Both the position numbers and the translations under genes were made by a program. 64,000 bases of DNA from Anderseniella sp963759095 (GTDB lineage Bacteria > Pseudomonadota > Alphaproteobacteria > Rhizobiales > Aestuariivirgaceae): NCBI GenBank assembly GCA_963759095.1, contig CAVWYF010000008.1:1-64000 (forward strand). The letters are read 5' to 3'. The notes under the pieces were generated by a model. The model saw nothing but the letters and a program-made list of their open reading frames with translations, had not been told where the DNA came from and made no database searches. Below are positions 25,087 through 34,173 of the stretch, piece by piece. Within the stretch, counting starts at the first letter, position 1, and the number at the start of each line of letters is the position of its first letter.

Positions 25087-26538
25087 ATGCCTAAAAAAGT
25101 TCTCAACAACATCTCGGAAATCCGACGTTATTTTCATCGCAATGAGGATCCGATCTATTTCGTCTCCGCGACGAATTTCAACCTGCTCGGGCTGGATGAA
25201 TGGAGTAAGAACTTCAAGTATATTAGCTATATAGACTGTTATGACGGTCGCCACCCGAATGTGTTCTGCCCGTCTGAACAACCCCATGCCGAGTTCCAGT
25301 CGATCGAGGACATCAACAACTACCTGCTGCAGCACAAGGAGGTTGTAGACCTGATCAAGCGGCGCGGCGGCAAGCCGAAGTTTGTGTTCTTGATGTTTGA
25401 CGAAGAGACTGAGCGTCTTGCCAAGGAGCTTGGCGGTGATGTCTGGTTCCCGAAGGCCAAGCTGCGCACCCGCTGTGACAACAAGATCGAGACCGTGCGT
25501 ATCGGTGACAAGGCTGGTGTGCCCTCAGTCCCAAACACCTTGTCAGTAGTTAAGGACTACGATCAGCTGCGCAAGGTTTGCGACAAGGCCAAGATTGGAC
25601 ATGACCTCGTCTTGCAATCTGCATTTGGCGATAGCGGGCACACGACGTTCTTCATCAAGTCGGAGGCAGATTTCCGCCGCCATGAACACGAGATCGTTGG
25701 TCAAGGTGAGATCAAGATCATGAAGCGGATTGATTGCCGTGGCTCAGCCATTGAGGCGTGTGCTACCTCTGCGGGTACCATTGTTGGCCCGTTGATGACG
25801 GAGCTTGTTGGCTTTGGCGAGCTGACGCCTTACCGCGGGGGATGGTGCGGTAACGAAATCCTTGCCACTGCCTTCCCGCCGAAGGTTCGCGAAAAGGCAC
25901 GCGATCTCACCTTCAAGTTCGGCGAACAGTTGCGCAAGGAGGGCTATCGCGGTTATTTTGAACTGGATTTCCTGATCGACAAGAAATCCGGTGATCTTTG
26001 GCTGGGTGAGTTGAATCCCCGCATCACCGGATGTTCCTCGATGACAAATCATGCGGCTTTTGCACATGCTGATGCACCACTGTTCCTGTTTCATTTACTG
26101 GAGTTCTCGAAGAAGGACTTCAAGCTTGACGTGGACGAACTGAACAAGCGCTGGGCGGATCCGGACATGATCGACAGCTGGTCGCAGATGGTTATCAAAC
26201 ATACCGATGACAGCGTCGATATTCTGACCGAAGCACCCCAAACCGGTATCTACAAGATGCTCGATGACGGGCGCGTTGTGTTTGACCGGTTCGATTATCA
26301 CAGGCGTGCTGTTGAAAGTGAAAACGAAGCCTTCTTCCTCCGCATCCTCAAACCCGGTGATTACCGCTACGAAGGCGCCGACCTTGGCATTCTGGTCACG
26401 CGCGGCCGGTCCATGACGCCGGGCTTCAAGCTGAATGACCGTGCCCAGAAGTGGATCCACGGTATCAAGAACAGCTTTTCCGCCAGGCCTATGGATGTGG
26501 CAGGTGCGGTTGCAGAACCGGCCTTCAAGATCTTGTAG
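25087..26538 (+). CDS. ATP-grasp superfamily ligase
   Basis: A 483-residue ATP-grasp enzyme that would join a carboxylate to an amine through an acyl phosphate. It has an N-terminal Rossmann-like domain (about 1-130) and the ATP-grasp core, with the flexible glycine loop SAFGDSGHTTFF (about residues 178-189), FELDFLIDKKSGDLWLGE and the metal-binding E-x-N-P-R in GELNPRITGCSSMTN. It is often labelled biotin carboxylase by similarity, but no biotin-carboxylase partner is nearby. The ribosome site GAGGGAGACAG precedes the ATG. It lies 42 bases after the decarboxylase, so ligation of the amine that enzyme makes is a sensible inference, but it is untested. Confidence 0.85.
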   Translation: MPKKVLNNISEIRRYFHRNEDPIYFVSATNFNLLGLDEWSKNFKYISYIDCYDGRHPNVFCPSEQPHAEFQSIEDINNYLLQHKEVVDLIKRRGGKPKFVFLMFDEETERLAKELGGDVWFPKAKLRTRCDNKIETVRIGDKAGVPSVPNTLSVVKDYDQLRKVCDKAKIGHDLVLQSAFGDSGHTTFFIKSEADFRRHEHEIVGQGEIKIMKRIDCRGSAIEACATSAGTIVGPLMTELVGFGELTPYRGGWCGNEILATAFPPKVREKARDLTFKFGEQLRKEGYRGYFELDFLIDKKSGDLWLGELNPRITGCSSMTNHAAFAHADAPLFLFHLLEFSKKDFKLDVDELNKRWADPDMIDSWSQMVIKHTDDSVDILTEAPQTGIYKMLDDGRVVFDRFDYHRRAVESENEAFFLRILKPGDYRYEGADLGILVTRGRSMTPGFKLNDRAQKWIHGIKNSFSARPMDVAGAVAEPAFKIL

Positions 26539-26546
26539 GCGAAACC

Positions 26547-27533
26547 TTGCAGACCCTCTGGCGCGCCATCACTGAAGCACGGCCTGGTCCCAAGTGGGCC
26601 GGGCTGTTTGCCGAATACTGGCCTGCGTATCAGCGCTGGTGGCTGCGTGAAGGCGAAGGCGAGCGGGCCACTTACATGGAAAGCCGCAGCGCGCTCAGAC
26701 TGCACATGCCTGAGCTGGTTCCGCTCTATGATGAACTATGCGGGCTTGCAGGTGGTGGTGACCTGGCGGCGCGGTTTTTGAGTTTCTACTGCCCGCCGCC
26801 CTATTTGTCCGGCTGCTCGCAGGCGATCTGGCCCGGAGAAGAGCCGGTAATGGTACGCAACTATGATTATGATCCTGCCGCCTTCGACAGCCTGATCCTG
26901 CACACCGACTGGCTGGGCCGCAAGGTAATGGGAACCTGCGACGGCTTGTGGGGGCTGGTGGATGGTATCAATGATGCCGGGCTGGCGATTTCGCTTACTT
27001 TCGGCGGGCGCCGCCAGGTCGGCAATGGTTTCGGTGTGCCGCTGATACTGCGCTATGTGCTGCAGACATGTGAAACGGCAGATGAGGCCGCCGGCGTACT
27101 GGCCAGGATTCCGACCCACATGAGTTACAATGTTACGGTTGTGGACGCCAAACGGCGGTATGCGACTGTCCAGATGGCGCCAGACCGACCGTCACTTGTG
27201 ACCAATGCTGCCGTGGCGACCAACCATCAGTCGGCAGTGGAATGGGACAGCCATGCCAGATTTACATCTACGGTCGAACGGGAACGCTATCTTCTGCAAC
27301 GGCTGACACTTCACGTGGATACGCAGGACCGGTTCATAGCTGCTTTTCTGAAACCACCACTTTATTCTACGGCTTATGCGGCAGGGTTTGGCACGCTGTA
27401 CACGGCTGTTTACCGCCCAAGGCAACGGGCCATGGAAATGCGCTGGCCCGGGTCTTCATGGCAATTTTCCCTGGATGATTTCACACCTGCGGCCAGGCAT
27501 ATATACACACCCGATGCAGCCCGGAGCGGTTGA
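26547..27533 (+). CDS. C45-family autoproteolytic acyltransferase/hydrolase
   Basis: An Ntn-hydrolase of the penicillin-N acyltransferase (AAT, peptidase C45) family. The expected nucleophile is the Cys of YLSGCSQAIW, which would become N-terminal after cleavage at Gly-Cys, followed by the conserved VMVRNYDYDP and GMCDGLWGLVDG-like segment GTCDGLWGLVDGINDAGLAI. The frame is open from 26451 inside the ATP-grasp gene, but that part is not family-like. TTG at 26547 gives the usual N-terminus (LWRAITEARPGPKW) 8 bases after the ATP-grasp stop; there is no strong ribosome site, so the start is uncertain. It may transfer or remove an acyl group on the amide made by the neighbouring ligase. Confidence 0.8.
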   Translation: MQTLWRAITEARPGPKWAGLFAEYWPAYQRWWLREGEGERATYMESRSALRLHMPELVPLYDELCGLAGGGDLAARFLSFYCPPPYLSGCSQAIWPGEEPVMVRNYDYDPAAFDSLILHTDWLGRKVMGTCDGLWGLVDGINDAGLAISLTFGGRRQVGNGFGVPLILRYVLQTCETADEAAGVLARIPTHMSYNVTVVDAKRRYATVQMAPDRPSLVTNAAVATNHQSAVEWDSHARFTSTVERERYLLQRLTLHVDTQDRFIAAFLKPPLYSTAYAAGFGTLYTAVYRPRQRAMEMRWPGSSWQFSLDDFTPAARHIYTPDAARSG

Positions 27534-27687
27534 AGGTTGCAAACTGCCGACCAGCAAATGCTCGGTAATTCAATGGGTTTATGTGCACCCGTGTTGCTCT
27601 TGCCAGTGATGCCGCCTATACAGACGGCTCACGCGCCGGAATATGATTGCGCGTGATTGATTCACTCTTTTTTGCAGATAAAAACCG

Positions 27688-28968
27688 ATGTTCGATATTC
27701 GCTGGATTCGTGAAAACGCTGATGCATTTGATGCCGGCCTTGCCCTGCGGGGCACAGAGCCGCATGCAGCCCGCCTGATAGAGCTTGATGAGGCCCGCCG
27801 CGCCCATCTGCAGAAACTGCAGGACGCCCAGTCGCGGCGCAATTCTGCGTCGAAGGAAATCGGCCAGGCCATGGGGGCAGGCGACACGGAAAAGGCGGAT
27901 GCCCTTAAAGCGGAAGTTGGTGACCTCAAAAGTGTTATTCAATCAGGCGAGGAAGAAGAGCGCCGCATTGACGAAGAACTGAATGCCATCCTGTGCACAT
28001 TGCCGAACCTGCCTCTGGATGAGGTGCCTGCCGGCAAGGATGAGGCTGACAATGTCGAGGTTCGCCGGGTTGGTGACGTAAAGCCGCTCGGTTTTGAGGC
28101 AAAACAGCATTTTGAAATAGGCGAAGCCCTCGGTCTGATGGACTTTGAAACGGCGGCCAAGATGTCAGGTGCCCGGTTCACCGTGCTGAAAGGTGGACTG
28201 GCCCGGCTGGAGCGTGCCATCGGCCAGTTCATGCTCGACATGCAGACAACCGAGCATGGCTATACGGAAGTGAACCCGCCCTTGCTGGTGCGTGATGAAG
28301 CCCTGTTTGGCACAGGCCAGTTGCCCAAATTTGCCGATGATCTGTTTCACACCACGGATGAACGCTGGCTGATTCCGACATCGGAAGTGCCGCTCACCAA
28401 CCTGGTGCGCGAACGCATTCTCGAAACTGACGAACTTCCAGTCCGTGTAACGGCGCTGACACCATGTTTCCGGGCGGAAGCCGGGGCTGCCGGCAGGGAT
28501 ACCCGCGGCATGATCCGCCAGCACCAGTTCTGGAAGGTCGAGATGGTGTCTGTCACAGCGCCCGAAACATCGCGCGACGAGTTGAACCGCATGACCGGCT
28601 GTGCTGAAGAAGTCCTGAAGCGCCTCGAGCTGCCATACCGGGTCATGGCCTTGTGTGCCGGCGACATGGGATTTGGGGCGCAGATGACCTATGACATAGA
28701 CGTCTGGCTACCCGGGCAGGATGCCTATCGCGAGATTTCCAGTTGCTCTGTGTGTGGTGAATTCCAGGCGCGGCGCATGAACGCACGCGTGCGCGAAGAG
28801 ACCGGTAAGGGCACCCGTTTCGTTCATACGCTGAACGGGTCGGGCCTTGCCGTCGGACGCACCCTGATTGCGGTTATGGAAAACTACCAGCAGGCCGATG
28901 GCACAATAGCCATTCCTGATGCGCTTAAAGCTTACATGGGTGGCATTGACGCCATTGGGCCAGCGTGA
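27688..28968 (+). CDS. serS: Seryl-tRNA synthetase
   Basis: Charges tRNA-Ser (and tRNA-Sec where present) with serine in the cytoplasm. The 426 residues start with the long antiparallel coiled-coil arm (about 30-105) that grips the tRNA. The class II catalytic domain follows, with motif 2 in CFRAEAGAAGRDTRGMIRQ and HQFWKVEMV and motif 3 in GSGLAVGRTLIAVMENYQ. The ATG follows AGATAAAAACCG with a weak ribosome site. Its stop overlaps the surE start (TGATG), so surE and probably pcm are expressed with it. Confidence 0.97.
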   Translation: MFDIRWIRENADAFDAGLALRGTEPHAARLIELDEARRAHLQKLQDAQSRRNSASKEIGQAMGAGDTEKADALKAEVGDLKSVIQSGEEEERRIDEELNAILCTLPNLPLDEVPAGKDEADNVEVRRVGDVKPLGFEAKQHFEIGEALGLMDFETAAKMSGARFTVLKGGLARLERAIGQFMLDMQTTEHGYTEVNPPLLVRDEALFGTGQLPKFADDLFHTTDERWLIPTSEVPLTNLVRERILETDELPVRVTALTPCFRAEAGAAGRDTRGMIRQHQFWKVEMVSVTAPETSRDELNRMTGCAEEVLKRLELPYRVMALCAGDMGFGAQMTYDIDVWLPGQDAYREISSCSVCGEFQARRMNARVREETGKGTRFVHTLNGSGLAVGRTLIAVMENYQQADGTIAIPDALKAYMGGIDAIGPA

Positions 28969-29750
28969 TGCTGACCCGGGCGAATGGTGACCCTTACCGT
29001 ATTCTGCTGACCAATGATGACGGCATCAATGCACCTGGTCTTGAAGTGCTGGAGGCAATCGCAGCCGACCTCAGTGATGATGTCTGGGTGGTGGCGCCGG
29101 AGCGTGAACAATCCGGGGCAGGGCGGTCCATTTCGCTTTCACACCCCTTGCGGATGCGCGAGCTTGGCCCGCGCCGGTTTGCCGTTGAAGGCACACCGGC
29201 TGACAGTGTGTTGATGGGGGTGCGCCACATCATGCCGGAAGCGCCGGACCTGATCCTGTCGGGGGTCAATCGCGGCCAGAACATCGCCGATGACGTAACT
29301 TATTCCGGCACGATCGCCGCCGCGATGGAGGGAACCGCGCTGGGCATCCGTTCGATGGCGCTCAGCCAGACCTATGGCATCGCGGGACGCAATGTGCCGT
29401 GGGATACCGGGCGCAGCCTTGGTGCGGAGGTCGTGAAAAACCTTGTGCAGACCAGGGCAGAGCCGGGGGTTTTGCTGAACGTCAATTTTCCTGACTGCGA
29501 TGCCGGTGACGTTAAAGGCGTTCAATACACCCGGCAGGGCCAGCGCGACCAGAATCTCCTGATGCTGGATCAACGAACCGATGCGCGTGGCCGCGACTAT
29601 TTCTGGATCGGTTTCAAGCGCCACCAGTCAAACCCGCCTGCAGGCACTGACCTTCATGCCGTCTATAATGGCTTTGTGTCGGTGACACCGCTGCATACCA
29701 ACCTGACGCAGCTTGATCTGCTTGCGGAGTTGCAAAACGACAAGGCTTAA
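28968..29750 (+). CDS. surE: 5'/3'-nucleotidase SurE
   Basis: A metal-dependent nucleoside monophosphate phosphatase linked to stationary-phase survival. The metal site is D17/D18 in LLTNDDGINAPG, with the conserved Ser of APEREQSGAGRS and Asn of LSGVNRGQNIADDV also visible. It is 260 residues, the usual length. The ATG at 28968 shares a base with the serS stop; the GTG one codon earlier is also in frame. Gene order surE-pcm is widely conserved in proteobacteria, often followed by nlpD as here. Confidence 0.96.
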   Translation: MLTRANGDPYRILLTNDDGINAPGLEVLEAIAADLSDDVWVVAPEREQSGAGRSISLSHPLRMRELGPRRFAVEGTPADSVLMGVRHIMPEAPDLILSGVNRGQNIADDVTYSGTIAAAMEGTALGIRSMALSQTYGIAGRNVPWDTGRSLGAEVVKNLVQTRAEPGVLLNVNFPDCDAGDVKGVQYTRQGQRDQNLLMLDQRTDARGRDYFWIGFKRHQSNPPAGTDLHAVYNGFVSVTPLHTNLTQLDLLAELQNDKA

Positions 29751-29764
29751 GGCACGACTGCACC

Positions 29765-30409
29765 ATGACGGCGACTGACCAACAGAAGATTGAACTCATC
29801 ATGGGGCTCAGGTCGCGTGGCATTCGCGATACCAGGGTGCTGGAAGCAATCGAGACCGTGCCGCGCGAAGTGTTCGTGCCGGACGCCTTTCAGGACCTGG
29901 CCTATGCGGATCAGGCCTTGCCGATCGAATGCGGGCAAACCTTGTCGCAACCGTTCATCGTGGCGTTCATGACCGAGAAGCTGAAAGTCGGCGAGCGCAT
30001 GAAAGTGCTGGAGATCGGGACCGGCAGCGGATATCAGACCGTCATTCTGGCTCAGCTGTGCCGCCGGATTTACACCATCGAGCGGTACCGGACATTGCTC
30101 AAGTCTGCTGAACGGCGCTTCGTGGAGCTTCGGCAAGCCAACATAACCACCCTGCTTGGTGACGGAAACAAGGGCTGGCCCAAGCAGGCGCCGTTTGAAC
30201 GTATCATCGTGACAGCAGCCGCGCCGCAACTGCCGCGCCAGTTGGTCGAGCAACTGGCTGTAGGCGGTATTCTCATCGTGCCGGTTGAAGTATCTCCCGG
30301 CAGGCAGGAAATCCTGCGCATTACCCGTACGGAAGAAGATTTTACCCGCGAAAGCTTAATGCCGGTGCGCTTCGTGCCACTGGTTGAAGGCATTGCAAGG
30401 GGTATGTAA
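29765..30409 (+). CDS. pcm: Protein-L-isoaspartate O-methyltransferase
   Basis: Repairs isomerised aspartyl residues by SAM-dependent methylation. It shows the family opening FVPDAFQDLAYADQALPIE, the substrate loop GQTLSQPFIVAFM, SAM motif I VLEIGTGSGYQTVILAQL and the later FERIIVTAAAPQLP. At 214 residues it is the typical length. It starts 14 bases after surE, most likely in the same transcript. The identification is secure. Confidence 0.96.
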   Translation: MTATDQQKIELIMGLRSRGIRDTRVLEAIETVPREVFVPDAFQDLAYADQALPIECGQTLSQPFIVAFMTEKLKVGERMKVLEIGTGSGYQTVILAQLCRRIYTIERYRTLLKSAERRFVELRQANITTLLGDGNKGWPKQAPFERIIVTAAAPQLPRQLVEQLAVGGILIVPVEVSPGRQEILRITRTEEDFTRESLMPVRFVPLVEGIARGM

Positions 30410-30545
30410 TCCGCAGTTTTTTGCCGAATTTAAATAATCACGCCGGAAAATGCAGTGATTTTTTAACTGATAAACGCCTCCTTAACCTAAACCATTCACT
30501 ATCGGCTCCAGTCCAGTTTGTAAGTTCTGTGTTTGGGGTAAGGGT

Positions 30546-31808
30546 ATGAGTACGACTTCCAAAATTTCACGCGTTTTCGCCGCGACGGCTACAGCTGCCC
30601 TTCTGGCAGGTTGTTCCGCATCATCTGATCGCTTTGCCGACTATCCGAGCATCGCCACCAATTCTGTTTCCAAGAATGAGACCAGCTCTGCCGCCGTCGA
30701 GAAGGTAGAGAGGTCGCCATTGTCCGGTGACCGTGTCGCCAATGCGCGCCCGTCCTGGCAGAATGCGCCGTCTCCTTCGGCCGGCTACACACCGCCGGCG
30801 ACAAGTTATCGTCAGCAGGCGGCTGCACCTGCACCAAGCTATCGTACACAGGCCGCTGCGCCGAGCTATGCACCTGCCCAGAACGGTACGGTCACCGTGC
30901 GGCCCGGACAGACCATGTATTCACTGGCTCGCGCCAATGACCTGAGCGTCAGTCAGCTTGCCCGTGCCAACAACATTCGTGCACCTTACACACTCGCCGT
31001 TGGTCAGCGCCTGTCAGTGCCGGGAACCAGCAATCCGGTTTCTCCGCGCCCGACAGTGGCAGTTGCCAATGCACCGGCACCACGTGCGCGGATACAGTCC
31101 CGGTCACAGAGCAACGGCGTGCATGTCGTCCGTCCGGGTGAAACGCTTTATTCGCTGGGCCGCGCCTATGAGATGCGCCCGCACAAGATTGCTGCCCATA
31201 ACGGCTTGAGCATGGACCGCGGGCTGAGCATCGGTCAGCGTGTGCGGATTCCAGGCGGCGGTTCCCAGTCGCCGGTTGCCAATTCCGCACCAGCGCGCCT
31301 GCCGCAGCAAAGGCTTGCTGCAAGAACCCCCGATTATCTGGATCAGGCTGAACCAGTTACCCGCCAGCGGGCACCTGTCATGCAGCAGGAAACTCAGATT
31401 GAGAAGGGCGACAATGGCAGCGGCTTCCGCTGGCCTGTTCGTGGCCGGGTGATATCGAAATTTGGTTCCAAGCCCAACAACACCCGCAATGAGGGCATCA
31501 ACATTGCCGTTCCTGAAGGAACCGGTGTGCGTTCGGCGGAAGCCGGCGTGGTTGCCTATGCCGGCAACGAGTTGAAAGGCTATGGCGAACTGGTTCTGAT
31601 ACGTCACCAGAATGGCTGGGTAACCGCCTATGCGCACAATAGCGAACTGATGGTGAAACGTGGCGATGCGGTTCGCCGCGGTGATGTGATCGCCAGGGCC
31701 GGCAAGACCGGTTCGGTCAAAACCCCGCAAGTACACTTCGAAGTGCGTCAGGGTGCAACGGCTGTTGATCCGATGAAATACCTGTCGTCGCGGACGGCGT
31801 CTAATTAG
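30546..31808 (+). CDS. nlpD: NlpD-type lipoprotein with two LysM domains and a degenerate M23 domain
   Basis: An envelope lipoprotein that should activate cell-wall amidases during division. The lipobox is LLAGC with Cys23. Two peptidoglycan-binding LysM domains lie at about residues 115-159 and 192-236, and an M23 domain at about 295-415. The zinc ligands of M23 are missing: the usual H-x-G-x-D is NEGIN and the HxH site is QVHFEVR, the same pattern as catalytically dead NlpD/EnvC. The position after surE-pcm is the classical nlpD locus. The upstream 136 bases are AT-rich and contain TTAA elements, but no convincing CtrA pair. A strong terminator follows. Confidence 0.9.
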   Translation: MSTTSKISRVFAATATAALLAGCSASSDRFADYPSIATNSVSKNETSSAAVEKVERSPLSGDRVANARPSWQNAPSPSAGYTPPATSYRQQAAAPAPSYRTQAAAPSYAPAQNGTVTVRPGQTMYSLARANDLSVSQLARANNIRAPYTLAVGQRLSVPGTSNPVSPRPTVAVANAPAPRARIQSRSQSNGVHVVRPGETLYSLGRAYEMRPHKIAAHNGLSMDRGLSIGQRVRIPGGGSQSPVANSAPARLPQQRLAARTPDYLDQAEPVTRQRAPVMQQETQIEKGDNGSGFRWPVRGRVISKFGSKPNNTRNEGINIAVPEGTGVRSAEAGVVAYAGNELKGYGELVLIRHQNGWVTAYAHNSELMVKRGDAVRRGDVIARAGKTGSVKTPQVHFEVRQGATAVDPMKYLSSRTASN

Positions 31809-31852
31809 GAACTGCAGGAACCCTGCAAACTGGACAGTTCCCGGACGATGAC

Positions 31853-31880
31853 GGACCCGGTCTCCGACGAGACCGGGTCC
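31853..31880 (+). terminator. Rho-independent terminator after nlpD
   Basis: A perfect 12-pair stem, GGACCCGGTCTC / GAGACCGGGTCC with a CGAC tetraloop, is followed by GTTTCGTTT. It lies 45 bases after the stop codon. Confidence 0.9.
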
Positions 31881-31990
31881 GTTTCGTTTGATGTGACATG
31901 TGTCGTTCAGGCGCAGGGAATTGTCACTTGTATTCGCGACATTTCTGCGGATTATGGCGCTACTCGTGATTCTTAACGAAGGAAAACAAT

Positions 31991-32653
31991 ATGATTGAAG
32001 TATGGGGAAGACGGTCTTCCATCAATGTGCAGAAGGTTCTTTGGGCACTGGGTGAAACCGGCCAGCCGTTTGAACGCCATGCTGCAGGCGGCCAGTTCGG
32101 CGGTCTTGATGACAAGGCATTCCTTAAGATGAACCCGAACGGCCTAGTGCCCGTCATGAAAGACGGTACGGTCACCCTGTTTGAATCAAATACCATGATG
32201 CGCTACCTGGCGCGCAAATACGGCAAGGACAACATTCGCCCGCGTGGCCAGAAACCATGGGCGCTGGCTGACCAGTGGACAGACTGGACAGCAACAACGC
32301 TGAACCCGCCTATGTTCACCATTCTCTTCGATACCGTGCGGGCTACGCCGGAACAGAAGAATGCGGCAGCGGTAAAAGATGCGGAGAAGAAGGCAGGTGA
32401 TCTGTTCAAGATCGCCAATCGCGCCATTGGCCGCAAACCATGGCTCACCGGGCGTCACTTCAACTATGCCGACATTGCGCTTGGTGTGTACTATTGGCGT
32501 TATCTCGCATTTGACATCAAGCACGCCAAAACCCCGAACCTGGATCGCTGGATGGAGCAGATCAAGGAACGCGGCGCGTTCAAGCAATGGGGCCTGGTGC
32601 CGGTTGGCAACTCGCCTGAAGAATGGAATGCCAACGAGAAGCAACTGGGTTAA
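31991..32653 (+). CDS. Glutathione S-transferase family protein
   Basis: A cytosolic GST of 220 residues. The N-terminal thioredoxin-like domain opens IEVWGRRSSINVQKVLWALG, with the presumed catalytic Ser/Asn in RSSINVQK, and contains the cis-Pro loop NGLVPVMKDG and the glutathione-gamma-Glu contact ESNTMMRYLA. The helical C-terminal domain has the N-capping box-like HFNYADIALGVYYW. GAAGGAAAA precedes the ATG. It is a single-gene unit between two terminators. The substrate is unknown; detoxification or reductive dehalogenation-type chemistry is possible. Confidence 0.9.
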   Translation: MIEVWGRRSSINVQKVLWALGETGQPFERHAAGGQFGGLDDKAFLKMNPNGLVPVMKDGTVTLFESNTMMRYLARKYGKDNIRPRGQKPWALADQWTDWTATTLNPPMFTILFDTVRATPEQKNAAAVKDAEKKAGDLFKIANRAIGRKPWLTGRHFNYADIALGVYYWRYLAFDIKHAKTPNLDRWMEQIKERGAFKQWGLVPVGNSPEEWNANEKQLG

Positions 32654-32679
32654 GCCAGCCTATTGGCCATTGTTGCTGC

Positions 32680-32704
32680 AGCCCGGATCATTGAGGTCCG
32701 GGCT
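32680..32704. terminator. Rho-independent terminator between convergent genes
   Basis: An 8-pair stem AGCCCGGA / TCCGGGCT with a 9-base loop is followed by GTTTTCTT on the plus strand. It ends the glutathione transferase gene and lies 6 bases from the stop of the convergent DUF815 gene. Confidence 0.8.
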
Positions 32705-32710
32705 GTTTTC

Positions 32711-33580
32711 TTATGCGAGCGCCTTGCCCAGGCGCCCGGCCAGGTCCTGCACATACTGCCACGCAACGCGGCCTGAACGACTGCCACGTGTGGTCTGCCA
32801 TTCAATGGCCTCAGCCCGGAGTTGGTCTTCGGCAATTGTCAAATTGAAGTGATTTACATAGCCCCGGATCATTTCGAGGTATTCATCCTGTGAACAGGAA
32901 TGGAAACCGAGCCACAGTCCGAACCGGTCTGACAGGGAGACTTTTTCCTGAACTGCTTCCGACGGATTGATGGCGGTGGAGCGTTCATTTTCGATCATGT
33001 CTCGCGGCAGAAGATGGCGCCGGTTGGATGTTGCGTACAGCAACACATTTTCCGGGCGTCCTTCGATTCCCCCATCGAGTGCGGCTTTCAGTGATTTGTA
33101 GGACGTATCCTGATTGTCGAATGACAAATCGTCACAAAAAATGATGAAGCGGTAGCCGGACTGGTCGCGCAACTGGCCCATCAGAACTGGCAGGCCCTCA
33201 ATGTCCTCGCGGTGGATTTCTATGAGCTTCAGTGTGTGATCATATTGGGCAGTTATGGCAGCATGTGACGCCTTGACCAATGAGCTTTTGCCCATACCGC
33301 GTGCGCCCCAGAGCAGGGCATTGTTGGCAGGCAATCCCTTGGCAAAGCGGACCGTATTGTCGACGAGAATGTCGCGAACCCGGTCAATTCCGTGTAAAAG
33401 TACCATTTCTACGCGGTTTACCCGAGGTACGGGCTGAAGCGCACTGGTGCCGGCGTGCCAGACAAAGGCGTCGGCGGCCTCATAATCTGCGTCTTGAGAT
33501 TGAGGTGGCGCGGAGCGCTCCAGTGCGGTCGCAATGCGCTCGAGGCGGTTCAGGATATCGTCCAGACGGTCATTTGACAT
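32711..33580 (-). CDS. DUF815 family P-loop ATPase
   Basis: A 289-residue AAA-like ATPase of unknown role. Walker A is GARGMGKSS with K98, and Walker B is RFIIFCDDLSF. Sensor-like YATSNRRHLLPRDM and the C-terminal helical part with SGRVAWQYVQDLAGRL follow. The N-terminus forms a short helix with Leu/Ile spacing (LDDILNRLERIATALER) suited to oligomer contacts. The family is widespread in alphaproteobacteria and frequently borders yajC-secDF as here, divergently, across 163 bases. A link with protein export is suggested only by this location. Confidence 0.87.
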   Translation of the reverse strand: MSNDRLDDILNRLERIATALERSAPPQSQDADYEAADAFVWHAGTSALQPVPRVNRVEMVLLHGIDRVRDILVDNTVRFAKGLPANNALLWGARGMGKSSLVKASHAAITAQYDHTLKLIEIHREDIEGLPVLMGQLRDQSGYRFIIFCDDLSFDNQDTSYKSLKAALDGGIEGRPENVLLYATSNRRHLLPRDMIENERSTAINPSEAVQEKVSLSDRFGLWLGFHSCSQDEYLEMIRGYVNHFNLTIAEDQLRAEAIEWQTTRGSRSGRVAWQYVQDLAGRLGKALA

Positions 33581-33743
33581 GAAGGTTTTCGCAAGCTTTG
33601 GTGTTGGCGGAATTCAGGGTGAGTTGGCTTTAGGGCCTGATACACAATGTTGCAAGGCCGGTGGGAAACAAGGCGTTACTGTTGCATTGCGCTCACGCGG
33701 GGCTATATACCAATTCACGGATTCGGTTTCAGGAGATTAGACC

Positions 33744-34073
33744 ATGTTTATTTCACCCGCTTACGCACAGGCTGGCGGCGCACCGGGCGCTGATATTTTC
33801 TCGCTGCTTGCGCCTATCATAATGATCATGGCCATCTTCTGGTTTCTGATCCTGCGCCCGCAGCAAAAGCGGATGAAGGCACATCAGGAGCTGGTTTCGA
33901 ATGTCCGGCGTGGTGACACCATCGTGACCGCCGGGGGGATTGTCGGCAAGGTCACCAAAGTGGTTGATGATGGAGAACTCATTGTTGATACAGGCGAGGG
34001 TGGAAAGTTTCGCATGATCAAGAGCGCCATCACTGAAGTGCGGGTCAAGGGTGAGCCGGCCAAAGCCGATTAG
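33744..34073 (+). CDS. yajC: Preprotein translocase subunit YajC
   Basis: The small auxiliary subunit of the SecDF-YajC complex. The 109 residues have one membrane helix (about 20-42, LAPIIMIMAIFWFLILRPQQ) with the YajC hallmark FLILRPQQKRMK, then a cytoplasmic domain with NVRRGDTIVTAGGIVGKV. TTTCAGGAGATTAGACC precedes the ATG. It lies 100 bases upstream of secD. Confidence 0.96.
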   Translation: MFISPAYAQAGGAPGADIFSLLAPIIMIMAIFWFLILRPQQKRMKAHQELVSNVRRGDTIVTAGGIVGKVTKVVDDGELIVDTGEGGKFRMIKSAITEVRVKGEPAKAD

Positions 34074-34173
34074 GCAATTATCGGTTTTTGCTTTTCAACG
34101 GTGAACCGGCAGATTTTGGCCGGCGATTGCCAACAAACAACATACCTCTATTTCGGGGACTGATCAGACTGCC

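Noticed and set aside
25087..26538. Biotin carboxylase
   Set aside because: Only the ATP-grasp core is shared; no biotin carrier or carboxyltransferase gene is near and the N-terminal domain is different.
30410..30545. CtrA binding site upstream of nlpD
   Set aside because: TTAA elements occur but not with the TTAA-N7-TTAA spacing.
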